DNA of 53,222 nucleotides, from assembly GCA_015056125.1 (NCBI GenBank), contig SVGW01000011.1, positions 1 through 53,222 on the forward strand, read 5' to 3'. Made by a program: the position numbers and the translations under genes. Shown here in pieces: positions 34,087-43,003 of this stretch (the first letter of the stretch is position 1; the number at the start of each line of letters is the position of its first letter). The notes below the pieces were generated by a model, which was not told the origin of the DNA, ran no database searches, and saw nothing but the letters and a program-made list of their open reading frames with translations. This DNA is from Clostridiales bacterium (GTDB lineage Bacteria; Bacillota; Clostridia; Christensenellales; Aristaeellaceae).

Positions 34087-35718
34087 TTATTTTCCTTTTG
34101 CCAGCCGGTGCATCACTTCATTGCCCCCCCGGCCAAAGTAATTATGCAATTGCCAGAATTCCTGATACAGCTTTTCGTACTTTTCCTTGTTTTCCCCGGG
34201 ATAATAGGTTTTTTCCAGAGGCTGGCCCATATGGCGGCTGGCTTCCTGCAAAGAGGGATACACGCCGCCTGCCGCAGCCGCCACAATGGCCGCGCCAAGG
34301 GCCATGGCCTCCTTGACTGCCGATACATGCACTTCCCTGCCCAGCACATCCGCCACGATCTGCATCAGCATGGGGCTCTTTCTGGCCATGCCGCCTACCG
34401 CCACAATGCGATCCACCTTTAAGCCCTGGCTTTCAAAATTATCCACAATGGAGCGCATGGTATATACCGAGCCCTCCATCATGGCCCGATAAATGGCTTC
34501 AGGCTTGGTCTGCAGCGTCAGGCCCAGGATCATGCCGCTCAATTGGCTGTCCCCCAGGATGCAGCGATTGCCGTTGAGCCAATCCAGCACGATCAATCCA
34601 TTGGCCCCAGGCTCCAAAGCAGCCGCCTTTTCATTCATCAATTGATGCACGGAAATATTCTTTTCCCGGGCTTCCTCATAGCAATAAGCGGGGCAGGCAT
34701 GCTCAATAAACCAGGCCAGATTTTCGCCCATGGGTTGATTGCCTTCATAGGTAACCAAGCCCTCATAAAGCCCATCCGGCGCCTTGCCGGCAATATCCAT
34801 CACATCTTTATTTTCCTTGCCCAGCAAAAGATGGCAGGCAGAAGTGCCAAGCACGGTGATCATTTCTCCGTCCTCCCAAAGGCCGGCGGAAAGGAAGCCG
34901 GCCTGGGCGTCCACCATAAAAGGCGCAATGGGAATACCCGCTTCAAGGCCCAGCTTCTTTGCCATCTCATCCGTCAAATATCCGGCACACTGGGAAAGCG
35001 GCAACGTATCTCCCTTGAATTGCTGCTCCAGCGCTCCATCCAAGGCGGGATCAACGGCAGCATAAAATTCCGCTGGAGCATAACCCTTGCCCACTTCGTA
35101 GAAATTCTTGATAGAAGCGGCGTTGGCGCTGCGGCTGAGCGTGCCCGTAAGCAGCCACACCAGCCATTCCCCTGCTTCCAGATAATAGGCCGTTTTTTCA
35201 AAAGCAGCCGGCGCTTCCTCCTTGATCTGCAAAAGCTTGGGAACGGGCCATTCGGAGGAAATGCGGTTGCCGGTATTTTTGAGCCAGCTCACCTGCATAT
35301 CCCTTGCCACCTTCTGCACCTGCGCCGCCTGATCTTCCGCATGATGCTTCCACAGCTTCACATAGGCGTTGGGCTCTTCCTCAAATTCAGGCAGGAAGCA
35401 AAGGGGGGTGCCATCCGCCAGGGTAGGCATATTGGTGGAGCAGGTAAAATCAATGCCAAGGGCGGCCACGTCCGCCGCCTCCGCTCCCGCTTCCTGGAGC
35501 ACGTTGGGCACGGTGTATTCCAGCGCCTCCAGATAATCTTTGGGATGCTGCAGGGACCAGCCACGGGTGAGCTTTTTTCCGCAGGGCAGCTGTAAATCCA
35601 TCACCCCATGGGGATAATCGTAGGAAGCGGCGGATACTACCTCGCCGTTATCCAGCCGGGCCAGCACCGCCCGGGCAGAGAGCGTGCCAAAATCGATACC
35701 GATTGCATATTTCTTCAT
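34087..35718 (-). CDS. araB: FGGY-family kinase, ribulokinase-like
   Basis: About 543 aa, the usual length of ribulokinase. AIGIDFGTLSARAVL at the N-terminus binds phosphate, ALGIDFTCSTNMPTLADGTP near 87 matches the AraB substrate region, and the C-terminal VAVGGMARKSPMLMQIVADV is the adenosine motif of the FGGY family. It would phosphorylate L-ribulose or a related ketose. There is no araA or araD beside it. The ATG at 35718 is preceded by GGGAGG at 8 nt. It may be co-transcribed with rsmI (14 nt gap). Confidence 0.85.
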   Translation of the reverse strand: MKKYAIGIDFGTLSARAVLARLDNGEVVSAASYDYPHGVMDLQLPCGKKLTRGWSLQHPKDYLEALEYTVPNVLQEAGAEAADVAALGIDFTCSTNMPTLADGTPLCFLPEFEEEPNAYVKLWKHHAEDQAAQVQKVARDMQVSWLKNTGNRISSEWPVPKLLQIKEEAPAAFEKTAYYLEAGEWLVWLLTGTLSRSANAASIKNFYEVGKGYAPAEFYAAVDPALDGALEQQFKGDTLPLSQCAGYLTDEMAKKLGLEAGIPIAPFMVDAQAGFLSAGLWEDGEMITVLGTSACHLLLGKENKDVMDIAGKAPDGLYEGLVTYEGNQPMGENLAWFIEHACPAYCYEEAREKNISVHQLMNEKAAALEPGANGLIVLDWLNGNRCILGDSQLSGMILGLTLQTKPEAIYRAMMEGSVYTMRSIVDNFESQGLKVDRIVAVGGMARKSPMLMQIVADVLGREVHVSAVKEAMALGAAIVAAAAGGVYPSLQEASRHMGQPLEKTYYPGENKEKYEKLYQEFWQLHNYFGRGGNEVMHRLAKGK

Positions 35719-35732
35719 CGTCATATCCTCCC

Positions 35733-36581
35733 TTATTCCCCCAGCATTCCTTTCACCCGGAGGGCCGCCGCCTTCACGGCATTTTTCTTTTCGCCCTGGC
35801 TTACCAATTCCTCCACTGCATCCCGCATAGAAAGATCGGCAAGCAAAAGATCAAAGAGCCGCGCTTCCAAAGAGGCCGCCACTTGCGGCTTTTCTTCCGG
35901 GAGCAAAACGCCCCTTAAATCCGCCACCAGGCAATATTCGCCCTTTTCGCTCTTTTCATTGGCTTGGAGCGCCGCAAGGATTTCATCCGGCGTTCCACGA
36001 AGGGTCAGCTCATGGAGCTTGGTCAGATCGCAGCTCACAGAAAGCCTGGTCCCGGGCAAATATTCCCCAATGGCCGCTACCAGATTTTTCACCCGATGGG
36101 GGGATTCATGGAAAATAGCGCCTTCCGATTTTCTGCCAATTTCCAGCAATTTCTCCTTCAGTTCCTTATTTTCTCTGGGTAAAAAGCCATAGAAAGTAAA
36201 GGAAGAAAAATCAAAGCCGCTTACGGATACCGCCGCCGCAAAAGCGGTAGGCCCCGCCACCGCCACCACCGGAATGCCCTTTTGGGCGGCCAGGCGCACA
36301 ATTTCGGTGCCGGGATCGGATATGGCTGGAGTACCTGCATCCGTCACCACCGCCACATCGATATTTTCCGAAAGCATCCTTTCCGTGATCTCCTCGCCTC
36401 GGCTTTTTTCATTATGCTGATGGCAGGAAACAAGGGGCGTATCTATGCCAAAGTGAGTGGTGAGCTTTCTGGTCACCCGGGTATCCTCTGCACAGATCAG
36501 GGATACTTTTTTCAGCGTTTCAATGGCCCGGGGGCTCATATCAGATAAATTGCCAATGGGGGTGGCCACTACGTACAGCAT
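35733..36581 (-). CDS. rsmI: 16S rRNA (cytidine(1402)-2'-O)-methyltransferase
   Basis: A 282-aa member of the SAM-dependent tetrapyrrole-methylase-like family. LYVVATPIGNLSDMSPRAI at the start, CAEDTRVT near 30, VVTDAGTPAISDPG near 80 and the GPTAFAAAVSVSGF block near 110 are diagnostic for RsmI, which modifies C1402 in the ribosomal decoding centre. It sits in a housekeeping run with rsmH, which methylates N4 of the same nucleotide. Confidence 0.95.
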   Translation of the reverse strand: MLYVVATPIGNLSDMSPRAIETLKKVSLICAEDTRVTRKLTTHFGIDTPLVSCHQHNEKSRGEEITERMLSENIDVAVVTDAGTPAISDPGTEIVRLAAQKGIPVVAVAGPTAFAAAVSVSGFDFSSFTFYGFLPRENKELKEKLLEIGRKSEGAIFHESPHRVKNLVAAIGEYLPGTRLSVSCDLTKLHELTLRGTPDEILAALQANEKSEKGEYCLVADLRGVLLPEEKPQVAASLEARLFDLLLADLSMRDAVEELVSQGEKKNAVKAAALRVKGMLGE

Positions 36582-36602
36582 CCGGCCGTCCTCCTCTCCG
36601 GT

Positions 36603-37076
36603 TTACAAAAGCATTTCAAATTCAATCTCGTGCCGCAAAGGAATATCATTCTCGCCCATCAGCGGAATTTCCGGCTTCATCTGCCGGGAAATATCCATAG
36701 CGTTGCGGTAGAAATGGATCATGTCAAATCCGCGCCTTTGGTAATAGCGGATGGCTCGGATATTATCATTGGTTGTGATCAATACGATCCTGCTGCATCG
36801 CTTCTCCTTGGCAATGCGAATCACCCAATTCAGCAGCGCCGTACCGATGCCCCGGTTTTCCCGCAGGCTATCAAACGATGTGATCTCGCAGGTATCCCCA
36901 TAAAAAAGGAAGGTAATCAAGCCAATGATTTCGCCGTTTTCCTCGGCCACAATGCCATCCACCCGGGTCATATCCACAGCTTGTCCGCGCAGGATCATAA
37001 TGGTTCCATGCCACTTTTTGGCAATCCACTCATTCACCTTTTCTCTGTTTTCCGTGGAAATAGGGCCAAATTTCAT
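36603..37076 (-). CDS. GNAT-family N-acetyltransferase
   Basis: A 157-aa acetyltransferase with the acetyl-CoA motif SLRENRGIGTALLNWVIRIA near residue 73 and NDNIRAIRYYQRRGFDM near 102. The substrate is unknown. It overlaps rsmH by 4 nt, so it is translated with the rRNA methyltransferase, and lies 21 nt before rsmI. That position between two enzymes modifying C1402 could mean a ribosomal target, but this is only inference. Confidence 0.87.
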   Translation of the reverse strand: MKFGPISTENREKVNEWIAKKWHGTIMILRGQAVDMTRVDGIVAEENGEIIGLITFLFYGDTCEITSFDSLRENRGIGTALLNWVIRIAKEKRCSRIVLITTNDNIRAIRYYQRRGFDMIHFYRNAMDISRQMKPEIPLMGENDIPLRHEIEFEMLL

Positions 37077-38008
37077 TCCTGCATATCTCCCTTTTCAAAT
37101 ACCCGAAGGGTGGCGCTGTGGGAGCGGGAATTATCCGAAAGCTCATCCTGCCCGGCCTTAATAGCGCCGCCAATGGCCTTGCCCAAAGGCTTTTTTCCGC
37201 AGGTACAAATGGGCGCTTTGGGCGGGCAAGTGCAAGGGTTTTGCAGCTTTCTAAACGCCAGCTTCACAATCCGATCCTCAATGGAATGGAAGGTGATCAC
37301 TGCCAGGCGACCGCCGGGAACCAGCAAATCCACCCAATCTCCAATGGCCTTTTCCAAAGGCGCCAATTCATCATTCACCACGATTCTTACCGCCTGGAAG
37401 GTGCGCCGGGCCGGGTGCCCGTCATCCTTCCTGCGCACGGCCTTGGGAATGGCCGCATCCACCACCTTCACCAAATCCTGGGTGGTGAGCAGGGGGGCCT
37501 GTTTTCTTTTTTCGATCAAAATCTGGGCAATGCGGGCCGCCCACTTTTCATCGCCCCAATCCCTTAATGCCTGGCAAAAATCCTTTTCGGATACGGTGTT
37601 CACATAGTCCGCCGCCGTCATGCCTTTGGAGGTATCCATCCGCATATCCAAGGGGGCGTCCTCATGATAGGAAAAGCCCCGCTCAGGCGTATCCAATTGA
37701 TGAGAGGAAACGCCCAAGTCCAACAGGCCGCCGTTCAAAAGCGTTCCTTCCGGTAAAAGGGCCTTCACATCATGGAAGTTGCCATGCAGGGCATGAAACC
37801 CCGGAAACGCCGAAAGCCGGGAGGATGCCGCCGCAATGGCCGCTTCGTCCCGGTCGATGCCATAAAGAGTGCCTTCCCCCATGGCTTTTAAGATTTCTCC
37901 GCTGTGGCCGCCGCCGCCCAGAGTTCCGTCAGCAAATACCTGGCCTTTTTGCGGATCCAAATATTCCAGCACTTCATTGAGCAGTACCGGCACATGATGA
38001 AAATCCAT
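37073..38008 (-). CDS. rsmH: 16S rRNA (cytosine(1402)-N4)-methyltransferase
   Basis: About 311 aa. MDFHHVPVLLNEVLEYL, FADGTLGGGGHSGEIL near 30, DLGVSSHQLDTPERGFSY near 100 and ITFHSIEDRIVK near 245 are the RsmH hallmarks. The start at 38008 follows AAGGAG. It is found here away from the usual mraZ-rsmH-ftsL division cluster, beside rsmI and valS. Confidence 0.95.
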   Translation of the reverse strand: MDFHHVPVLLNEVLEYLDPQKGQVFADGTLGGGGHSGEILKAMGEGTLYGIDRDEAAIAAASSRLSAFPGFHALHGNFHDVKALLPEGTLLNGGLLDLGVSSHQLDTPERGFSYHEDAPLDMRMDTSKGMTAADYVNTVSEKDFCQALRDWGDEKWAARIAQILIEKRKQAPLLTTQDLVKVVDAAIPKAVRRKDDGHPARRTFQAVRIVVNDELAPLEKAIGDWVDLLVPGGRLAVITFHSIEDRIVKLAFRKLQNPCTCPPKAPICTCGKKPLGKAIGGAIKAGQDELSDNSRSHSATLRVFEKGDMQE

Positions 38009-38090
38009 GATGCGTTTCTCCTTCACTGGCACACAGCCCGTTCAAAACAGGCCCGCTTCATCCAGATATAGCTTTCTTGGAGGGGGACCA

Positions 38091-38126
38091 GGGGAACCGT
38101 TCTTTGGCTGCAAAGAATGGTTCCCC
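38091..38126. repeat. Long 16-bp hairpin between valS and rsmH
   Basis: Arms 38091-38106 and 38111-38126 pair over 16 bp with a single T-G wobble and a 4-nt loop. No T-run follows on the minus strand, so it is not a standard terminator. The 137-bp gap between the genes holds nothing else that I recognise. Confidence 0.7.
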
Positions 38127-38145
38127 CGAAAAATTCCCGTATCTC

Positions 38146-40857
38146 TTAGCCCAGCTCGGCAATGCGGGCGTCCAGGGCAGAGAGCATTTCCTTGTTCTTT
38201 TCCAGCTTTTCCTTTTCAGCGGCCACCAGATTGGCGGGAGCCTTGGCCACAAAGCCGGGATTGTTCAATTTACCTTCGGCACGGGCGATTTCCATTTCCA
38301 GCTTCTGGCGTTCCTTGGCGAGGCGGGCCTTTTCCTTTTCAAAGTCCACCAGTTCGCCAAGAGGGATAAAGAATTCACCGGCCACGCACACAGCGCTCAC
38401 GGTCTTTTCAGTGATTTCGGCGTCCTTTTCCAGCATTTCCAATTGAGAAACGCTGGCCAGGCGAGCGAAGTAGATTTCTGCGCCGGAAAGAGCATCCTGC
38501 CAGCCTTCGCTGGGGCGCACCATGAGACGGGCGCGCATGGAGGGCTGCACATTCATGCCAGCACGCAGATTGCGAATGGCGCGGATCATTTCCATAATGC
38601 CTTCCATCCGGGCGCTTTCGGCAGCGAAATCATACTTTTCTTCCGCCCAGGGCCAATCAGCCAGCATGCAGGAGGCCTCCGCCTTACCAGGCAGGTTCTT
38701 GTATACTTCTTCGGTGAGGAAAGGCATAAAGGGATGGAGCAGGCGCAGAAGGCCGGAAAGCACATACTGGAGCACGGCGCGCACGGTGGCCTTGCGGCTC
38801 ATATCCTCGCCCAGCAATCCGCCCTTGGCAAGTTCAATATACCAATCGCAGAATTCGCTCCAGATGAAATCATAAATCTTCTGCGCGGCCAAGCCAAACT
38901 CAGCTTCTTCCATATTCTTGCTGATCTGGCGCACTGCTTCGTTGTATTTGCCCAGAATCCACTGATCGGGCAGGAGCAATTCCTTGCCTTCCAGAGTTTC
39001 TTCGCCATCCAGATTCATCAGCACGAAACGGCTGGCATTCCATACCTTGTTGGCAAAGTTCCGGGCCATTTCCACCTTTTCAGTGGAATAGCGGGTATCG
39101 TTGCCGGGGCTGATGCCCATCACCAGAGAGAAGCGCAGGGCATCGGCGCCGTACTGATCGATCACTTCCAAAGGATCCACGCCATTGCCCAGGGATTTGC
39201 TCATCTTCCTGCCCAGCGCATCGCGCACCAGGCCATGGATCACCACGGTGTCAAAAGGCGCATTGCCCATATTCTCCAGAGCGGAGAAAATCATGCGGGA
39301 TACCCAGAAGGTGATGATGTCATAGCCGGTTACCAGGGTATTGGTGGGATAGAAATATTTCAGGTCTTCGGTCTGTTCCGGCCAGCCCAGAGTGGAGAAG
39401 GGCCAAAGAGCGGAAGAGAACCAGGTATCCAATACGTCTTCATCCTGCTTAAGATGGTTGCTTCCGCACTTGGGGCACACAGTGGGATCTTCCCGGGTAC
39501 AGATTACTTCGCCGCAATCGCAATACCACACAGGAATCCGGTGGCCCCACCACAGCTGGCGGGAAATGCACCAGTCGCGGGTGTTTTCCATCCAATTGTA
39601 ATAGAGCTTGCTGAAGCGATCGGGCACGAACCGGGTTTCGCCCTTCTTTACGCATTCAATGGCAGGCTTGGCCAGGGGCTCCATTTTTACAAACCACTGC
39701 TTGCTCACCATGGGCTCAATCACGGTGTGGCAGCGATAGCAAGTACCCACTTCATGCTTAATGGGCTCCACGGATTTGAGCAGGCCAAGTTCAGTCAAAT
39801 CTTCCACAATGGCCTTACGTGCTTCCTGGGTGGTCATGCCGGCATATTTGCCGCAATCCAGCACGTGAGGCTCATTCACGCTGGCCTTGCCGGAAGCAAA
39901 GATTTCATCGGCAATGGCCTTATCTTCCGCGCCGGTCATGTGGCCGTCATAGGTGAATACGCGCATGATGGGCAGATTGTGGCGCTGGCCCACTTCATAG
40001 TCGTTGGGGTCATGGGCAGGGGTGATCTTCACCACGCCGGTGCCCTTTTCCATGTCCGCATGCTCATCGCACACAATGGGAATTTCCTTATTGATCAGGG
40101 GCAGAATCACATGGCAGCCATGAAGATGGGTATAGCGGGGGTCATTGGGATTGATGGCCACGGCGGTATCGCCCAGCATGGTTTCAGGGCGGGTGGTGGC
40201 CAATTCCAGCTTTTCCCCGGTTTCCTTCACGGGATAGAGCAGATGCCAAAAATTGCCGTCCTTTTCCTCATATTCCACTTCGGCGTCGGAAATGGAAGTA
40301 TTGCAGCAGGGGCACCAGTTGATCAGCCGGTTGCCCTGATAGATCAGGCCCTTTTCATACAGGCGCACGAATACTTCCCGCACAGCCTTGGAGCAGCCCT
40401 CGTCCATGGTGAAGCGTTCCCGGCTCCAATCGCAGGAGGCACCCATGCGCCGCAGCTGGCGGGTGATACGTCCGCCGTATTCATTCTTCCAGGCCCAAGC
40501 ATGCTCCAGGAAGCCTTCGCGCCCCAGTTGTTCCTTGGTAATGCCTTCCTTGCGCAGCTTTTCCACCACCTTCACTTCCGTAGCAATGGAAGCATGGTCG
40601 GTGCCTGGCAGCCAGAGGGTGGGATCGCCTTTCATACGGTGATAGCGAATGAGGGCATCCTGCAAGGTGCCGTCCATGGCATGGCCCATATGCAATTGGC
40701 CCGTCACATTTGGGGGCGGCATTACGATGGTGAAGGGTTTCTTTTCGGGATCAATTTTGGGGGCAAAGGAACCGGAAGATTCCCATTTTTCATAGGTTTC
40801 CTTTTCAATCGCCTGAGGATTATAGGTTTTTTCCATGGCAAAGGTGTTTTCGCTCAT
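38146..40857 (-). CDS. valS: Valine-tRNA ligase
   Basis: About 903 aa, normal length. The class I signature HIGH appears as LHMGHAM after PPPNVTGQ (near residue 48), and KMSKSLGN near 530 is the second. The editing domain carries TTRPETMLGDTAVAINP. CDCGE and CPKCGS near 425-445 form a zinc-binding knob, and a C-terminal coiled coil (EKARLAKERQKLEMEIARAE) closes the protein. The ATG at 40857 follows GGAGGAG. It is controlled by the T-box leader upstream. Confidence 0.96.
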   Translation of the reverse strand: MSENTFAMEKTYNPQAIEKETYEKWESSGSFAPKIDPEKKPFTIVMPPPNVTGQLHMGHAMDGTLQDALIRYHRMKGDPTLWLPGTDHASIATEVKVVEKLRKEGITKEQLGREGFLEHAWAWKNEYGGRITRQLRRMGASCDWSRERFTMDEGCSKAVREVFVRLYEKGLIYQGNRLINWCPCCNTSISDAEVEYEEKDGNFWHLLYPVKETGEKLELATTRPETMLGDTAVAINPNDPRYTHLHGCHVILPLINKEIPIVCDEHADMEKGTGVVKITPAHDPNDYEVGQRHNLPIMRVFTYDGHMTGAEDKAIADEIFASGKASVNEPHVLDCGKYAGMTTQEARKAIVEDLTELGLLKSVEPIKHEVGTCYRCHTVIEPMVSKQWFVKMEPLAKPAIECVKKGETRFVPDRFSKLYYNWMENTRDWCISRQLWWGHRIPVWYCDCGEVICTREDPTVCPKCGSNHLKQDEDVLDTWFSSALWPFSTLGWPEQTEDLKYFYPTNTLVTGYDIITFWVSRMIFSALENMGNAPFDTVVIHGLVRDALGRKMSKSLGNGVDPLEVIDQYGADALRFSLVMGISPGNDTRYSTEKVEMARNFANKVWNASRFVLMNLDGEETLEGKELLLPDQWILGKYNEAVRQISKNMEEAEFGLAAQKIYDFIWSEFCDWYIELAKGGLLGEDMSRKATVRAVLQYVLSGLLRLLHPFMPFLTEEVYKNLPGKAEASCMLADWPWAEEKYDFAAESARMEGIMEMIRAIRNLRAGMNVQPSMRARLMVRPSEGWQDALSGAEIYFARLASVSQLEMLEKDAEITEKTVSAVCVAGEFFIPLGELVDFEKEKARLAKERQKLEMEIARAEGKLNNPGFVAKAPANLVAAEKEKLEKNKEMLSALDARIAELG

Positions 40858-40884
40858 GGCGCTCTCCTCCTTATCTTTTAAAAC

Positions 40885-41130
40885 AAAAAAGCCCTCTCGT
40901 CCCCTAAGGACGGAGCAGCTCCGTGGTACCACCTTATTTCGCACCGAACGTTTTTTTTCGATGCCTCAAGGCGCTGTAACGTGCGCAAAACGAGCGGACT
41001 ACTCCTGTTCATCCGCTGCCCTCCCGGGCGACTTTCTGCCCTCTCCTGCCCAAGCGGTCTTTCAGCCGGTGAACCGCTCTCTCTGATGGGGATTTAGGCA
41101 TACTCCTCCCGTTCCTTGGGCATCCCTATG
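40885..41130 (-). promoter_or_regulatory. T-box leader of valS
   Basis: The conserved antiterminator T-box AAGGTGGTACCACGG lies at about 40935-40921 on the minus strand, followed by a terminator stem (CGTCC with GGACG) and a T-run at 40890-40885. Upstream are AGAGAGAGCGG and GGCTGAAAGACC, the AG bulge and distal loop typical of Stem I. Uncharged tRNA-Val should permit readthrough. I could not place the specifier codon with confidence. Confidence 0.88.
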
Positions 41131-41133
41131 GAC

Positions 41134-41163
41134 GCATGAAGGGGCGTATCTGCCCCTTCATGC
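41134..41163. repeat. Perfect 12-bp hairpin between rpmF and the T-box
   Basis: GCATGAAGGGGC (41134-41145) pairs fully with GCCCCTTCATGC (41152-41163). No T-run follows on either strand. It may end the yceD-rpmF transcript or protect its 3' end. Confidence 0.65.
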
Positions 41164-41192
41164 ACCAAAGCGATCAGAAATTATCGCCGGAA

Positions 41193-41381
41193 TTAAGCGT
41201 TTTCTTCGCTAACCGCGACGACCTGCTTGCCGTCGTAGTAGCCGCAATGCTTGCAAACGCGGTGAGCCAGCTTCATCTTGTGGCACTGTTTGCACTCCAC
41301 GATGGCGGGAAGGGTCAACTTCCAATTGGCGCGACGGGAACGGCCGCGAGCCTTGGATACTTTTCCTTTGGGCAGAGCCAT
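41193..41381 (-). CDS. rpmF: 50S ribosomal protein L32
   Basis: A 62-aa protein beginning MALPKGKVSKARGRSRRANW, as in L32, with a zinc ribbon made by CKQCHK and CKHCGYYDGK (two CxxC pairs). This is the zinc-requiring form. It follows yceD by 3 nt, the standard yceD-rpmF pair. Confidence 0.95.
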   Translation of the reverse strand: MALPKGKVSKARGRSRRANWKLTLPAIVECKQCHKMKLAHRVCKHCGYYDGKQVVAVSEENA

Positions 41382-41384
41382 AAC

Positions 41385-41921
41385 TTACACCTCCTGATCC
41401 TTTGTCAGCAATTGCTGCAATGCCGAAAAAGGATGCTGGTCGGGCATGTCCTTCTGGCAAGCATGCGTTGGGGTTTCATCGTCGGGCTGCATGGCGTCAA
41501 GAGCCGGGCAGGCATCCCCGCACACAAAGCGCATGGGAAGCTCGAGTACAGCCAACGTAAGGGCGAGATGTGAAAGCTCCACTTTGGAGCCTTCAAACAT
41601 CAGGCGTTCATCCTCGTCATCCGGAGTTTCTTCCTCCTGAGGATAGCGGCTCTGCCGGGCAAAAATTTCATCGAATTCTACTTCGATGGGAAATTGCACA
41701 GGTTTTAAGCAGCCAGCGCAGCTTCCATTTGCCGTGGCAGTCAGCGTTCCCCGGATATACAGGCTTTCGCCTGCAAAGGAGAAATGACCGGACAGAAGCA
41801 CATCGTCAAACGTCACCGTTTCGCCGAAGACCTCTTGCGGCGGGATGGCATCACGATGCATAAAGGGGAAATCCTCCCCGGGAGCGCGCAAGGCGCGGGA
41901 AATGTCCAGCAACAAGCACAT
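41385..41921 (-). CDS. yceD: YceD/DUF177-family protein (23S rRNA accumulation protein)
   Basis: About 178 aa. LDISRALRAPGEDFPF near the start, GTLTATANGSCAGCLKPVQF near 55 with the conserved CxxC, and an acidic C-terminal part match DUF177. In bacteria it is linked to 23S rRNA accumulation and is almost always next to rpmF, as here. A GTG codon just before the ATG at 41921 is also possible as a start. Confidence 0.9.
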   Translation of the reverse strand: MCLLLDISRALRAPGEDFPFMHRDAIPPQEVFGETVTFDDVLLSGHFSFAGESLYIRGTLTATANGSCAGCLKPVQFPIEVEFDEIFARQSRYPQEEETPDDEDERLMFEGSKVELSHLALTLAVLELPMRFVCGDACPALDAMQPDDETPTHACQKDMPDQHPFSALQQLLTKDQEV

Positions 41922-41944
41922 CACTCCAATCGTGACCGAATGTT

Positions 41945-41973
41945 ATTATACCTTTCTTCCCCTGCTTTGTCAA
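41945..41973 (-). promoter_or_regulatory. Perfect consensus promoter of yceD-rpmF
   Basis: TTGACA (41973-41968), a 17-nt spacer and TATAAT (41950-41945), giving a leader of under 20 nt. Confidence 0.9.
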
Positions 41974-42040
41974 TCCAATTTTTCATCTTTCCTGGCACTT
42001 TTCAGGGTTTGAATAGGATATAAGTTCGCTTTTTGTGGCA

Positions 42041-43003
42041 TCAGTCTATCAAAGCGCGCATCAGGGCTTCCACCTCGTCAAAGGAGGCGGCCAGATTGAT
42101 CCGGGTGCGGGCCCCGGCAGCGCCCCGTCGCCCTGATACATACCAGGCAAAATGCTTCCGCATTTCCAGGATCGCGCTGCGCTCTCCCTTCCATGCCTCC
42201 ATCTCCCTGGCGTGGGCCATGGCGGTATCCACCACGGTTTCGTAAGAAGGCGGGAGATATTTCCTTCCCTCCAGCGCCGCCTTAATTTCCCCGAATATCC
42301 AGGGATTTCCCAGGCAGCCCCGCCCTATCGCCAGCCCGTCGCATCCCGTTTCTTCCAGGCACTTTAAGGCGCTTTTTCCATCCACGATATCGCCGTTGGC
42401 AATCACGGGAATGCGTACGGCTTTTTTTACCTCGCCAATCATCTGCCAATCCGCGTTCCCGGAATACTGCTGCATCCTGGTGCGGCCGTGCACAGTAAGA
42501 GCATTGGCCCCGGCGTTTTCCACGGTTTTCGCAAATTCCACTGCATTCCTATGTTCTCCGTCCCAGCCCAAGCGCATTTTCACCGTGACCGGCAGGAAGG
42601 TATTTCCCTTAACCGCCTCCACGATCTTTCCCGCCAGTTCCGGATCTTTCATCAGCGCGCTGCCCGATGCGCCGCCTACCACTTTCTGGGCCGGGCAGCC
42701 CATATTGATATCAATGGAAGAAAATAATCCAAGCTCGGTGAGCTTATTGGCCGCTTCCCCCATAAACCTTGGTTCGCTTCCAAAGATCTGCACGGCCAGG
42801 GGGCCTTCCTCCGGGTATCGGGCCAGCAGGAAGCGGTAGGCATTCCGATCCTTGGGCGCGGTTAAAAATCCCTGGGCGCTCACCATTTCCGTGGTGGCGC
42901 AATCGCAGCCGTTTTGAAAGCACAGCCTGCGGAATACCTGATCTGTGATGCCGGCCATGGGGGCCAGATACAATTGCGGCGTCAATCTTTTTTCCTCATT
43001 CAT
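42041..43003 (-). CDS. dusB: tRNA-dihydrouridine synthase
   Basis: A 320-aa flavoenzyme that reduces uridine in tRNA. LYLAPMAGITDQVFRRLC at residues 11-28, the active-site block INMGCPAQKVVGGASGSALM near 98 (the catalytic Cys is in MGCP), VTVKMRLGW and the VIANGDIVDGK flavin-phosphate loop near 205 are diagnostic. It overlaps the upstream membrane protein gene by 8 nt. Confidence 0.93.
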   Translation of the reverse strand: MNEEKRLTPQLYLAPMAGITDQVFRRLCFQNGCDCATTEMVSAQGFLTAPKDRNAYRFLLARYPEEGPLAVQIFGSEPRFMGEAANKLTELGLFSSIDINMGCPAQKVVGGASGSALMKDPELAGKIVEAVKGNTFLPVTVKMRLGWDGEHRNAVEFAKTVENAGANALTVHGRTRMQQYSGNADWQMIGEVKKAVRIPVIANGDIVDGKSALKCLEETGCDGLAIGRGCLGNPWIFGEIKAALEGRKYLPPSYETVVDTAMAHAREMEAWKGERSAILEMRKHFAWYVSGRRGAAGARTRINLAASFDEVEALMRALID

